Source of the DNA: Engraulis encrasicolus
Taxonomy: Eukaryota; Chordata; Actinopteri; Clupeiformes; Engraulidae
Reading direction: 5' to 3'
Assembly (NCBI RefSeq): GCF_034702125.1
Contig: NC_085874.1
Span: 947,501 to 1,011,500, forward strand
DNA length: 64,000 nucleotides
Part shown: one piece after another, positions 62,312 through 64,000 of the stretch
Numbering within the stretch: position 1 is the first letter of the stretch
Layout: each line of letters begins with the position of its first letter
Program-made: the position numbers and the translations under genes
Notes under the pieces: generated by a model
What the model was told of the DNA's origin: nothing
The model's input: the letters and a program-made list of their open reading frames with translations, nothing else
Database searches by the model: none

Positions 62312-63369
62312 ACCAGCACTAGGTTTTACAAGAGCCCCAGACAACCAAACAACAAGGAGAAACTGATATTACATTATTTTCACACTGTATACTCATTTAA
62401 CACATGCGCTGGGGGATTTTAGACAGAATCCGTCTTCGCACGCAGACTGTTGTGAAAAGCAGAGTAGAACGCACCGTCCAATCAGACTCTGTCGTCCCGT
62501 TGACTGTCAGGATTTGGCCTATAGAAAATGTCTCGAATTTTGGCTAGAAATATGGCATCAGGTCGTCGCAGCAAATCAAATGGAATGGAACAGTTATGTT
62601 GTTGACTTGATTGGCCGCCACAGGTGAAATTCGCTCCTCATTTTCATAATACTGAACTTGGCTTCATAATTTTGCTTCGCTTCACTCCCGTTTGCTTGCT
62701 TTCGCCTCCCTCACAGGAATGAATGGCAAACTTTGCTTCGTTTGGCCAAATTGTGTCCCTACCGTGACTGCATTTCCATAAATGTCATGTGCCTCGCGGT
62801 TCCGAAATGTTTGTGGATTGAGTTATTTTTATATTCAACAACCAGGTTAGGCTATTCAGTGTACAAAGTAGCTTGCCCCCGCTTTCATGAAGGATATTGG
62901 GGAACTGCTTGACCCTGTCCTTCACTGTTTTTTTGTTGGAAGGAAGTCACGAACATGCCGCTTCTTGTGCACACTGCCGAAAATCATTAAATTCTAGTCA
63001 CTTCACTTCACATAAGGGCAAGGGCTTTCGGTGACATCAGTGCAACACGTCACCAAACATTGGTCAAAGTTGAGGGAAATCGTGGTGATTGGTTAAAATT
63101 GCGACACCACCTGGAATTCACGGGAATTGACTTCAGTTGCTAAAAGTTGCAAATCGCCAATTCCTGGAGGGACTGTTGGAGTGCACTTAATAATTAAGTT
63201 ACATACATAACTACACTGGTAATGACAATTCATTAGCAATAATTAATGACAATAATGGCCCCATCCTATCACATTAATAGACATTATGCCGGACGTTTTA
63301 CCCCCTGATCTTGGGAAACGTGTGGTAGTCCTGGCAAAATTTTAAATCTTTTAAAACATCACAATATGT
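62312..63369. other. cd2ap intron 1, no gene seen
   Basis: Mixed-composition sequence without recognised coding or element ends. Confidence 0.4.
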
Positions 63370-63724
63370 CAGGGAAACGCAGGCCCGAGGACCAAATCTG
63401 GCCCACCTTGGGGGTAATTTTATTTGCCCTGCAAGACCATTTTGTCTATTGGCCTAAATTCTCACAAGCATGTCTCAAAGGCATATTCAGGCCCAGCCAG
63501 GACAGATAATACCTCAACCTCATATAGGCCCAGCCTATACACAGAATATGCGCAGGAACATTTCAACTAACTGATGAGAATGAGTGCTTGTGACATTTGC
63601 CTTAATTAAGTGCGTGTTTGCTACATTTTTCATTTAGTAGGCCGGCCTAAATATTGAGTTTGGCCCGCGACTTCGTCCCAGATTAAGAGTGGCCCAATGA
63701 CAACTGGAGTTTGACACACCCCTG
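63370..63724. mobile_element. hAT-like MITE (ggcccgc/ggccaaat type)
   Basis: Left end cagggaaacgcaggcccgag, right end gtttgacacacccctg. Target duplication CAATATGT/AAATATGT (7 of 8). Internal ccaaatctggcccacc and its partner gagtttggcccgcg are typical of this hAT MITE type. Confidence 0.82.
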
Positions 63725-64000
63725 AAATATGTAGTCCAAATAGGGTTGACAACAGTCCTTCAGATTTCAACAGTAATCGACCCTTTTGCTTACAAGCAAT
63801 GACATCCTTCATTCAGTGGCCAGGAGAAGTATAAATCCCCCTTGGACAGCTCATTAAGATCCGGGACATAAAAGCGGGACATATGTCCAAAACAGGAATG
63901 ACGATAGCCTAGTTGTCACGTCAGCTTATTAACTTAACACTTTATAACAAATTAGGTCTATATAGGGACACATACATTGTTGTCGAACTTCTTCTTAAAC

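Overview
This window is a piece of a vertebrate nuclear genome, almost certainly a ray-finned fish. It carries two split genes with GT-AG introns and vertebrate protein sequence. Introns and flanks are packed with Tc1/mariner-like, hAT-like and Harbinger-like DNA elements, tRNA-derived SINEs, a non-LTR retrotransposon and long GA/GT microsatellites, a mix typical of teleosts. The 8-base palindrome TAGGCCTA occurs at least 15 times. No organism is named, because nothing in the sequence fixes it.

Both genes lie on the minus strand. mettl14 (m6A methyltransferase subunit) is complete: 11 coding exons from the ATG at 21731 down to the stop at 9112, giving a 454-residue protein with exact phase agreement at every junction. 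cd2ap (adaptor with three SH3 domains, actin regulator) lies upstream and runs from 58913 down to its stop at 25146: 16 coding exons here. Its first coding exon (only ATG plus one base by phase) lies beyond the right edge. The in-window coding sequence is 1754 nt, implying 585 residues. The two genes are in the same orientation, cd2ap 3' end toward mettl14 5' end. They belong to unrelated processes (membrane/actin adaptor versus RNA methylation).

Layout: 1-8900 is mettl14 downstream flank made of Tc1 remnants, hairpins, four GA/GT arrays and a duplicated block. 8918-21731 is mettl14 with its introns; around the last two exons there are degraded partial copies of exons 10 and 11, one with a usable splice acceptor. 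21732-25145 is the mettl14 promoter side and cd2ap 3' flank, including a 14-base-unit tandem array. 25146-58913 is cd2ap; its introns hold a 7.5-kb element with 8-bp target duplications (32191-39710) that itself contains a hAT element and a pogo-like element, a hAT nested in another hAT (42938-45997), a head-to-head palindromic Tc1 derivative (50887-52319), a Harbinger-like element, and a broken LINE inserted inside a MITE (54747-57590). 58914-64000 is part of cd2ap intron 1 with further hAT-type elements.

The most unusual signals are the exon-derived tandem copies at the 3' end of mettl14, a GC-AG intron in mettl14, the 7.5-kb element with ~22-bp subterminal repeats and no recognised coding capacity, and the repeated occurrence of TA-flanked, nearly fully palindromic Tc1-type elements.
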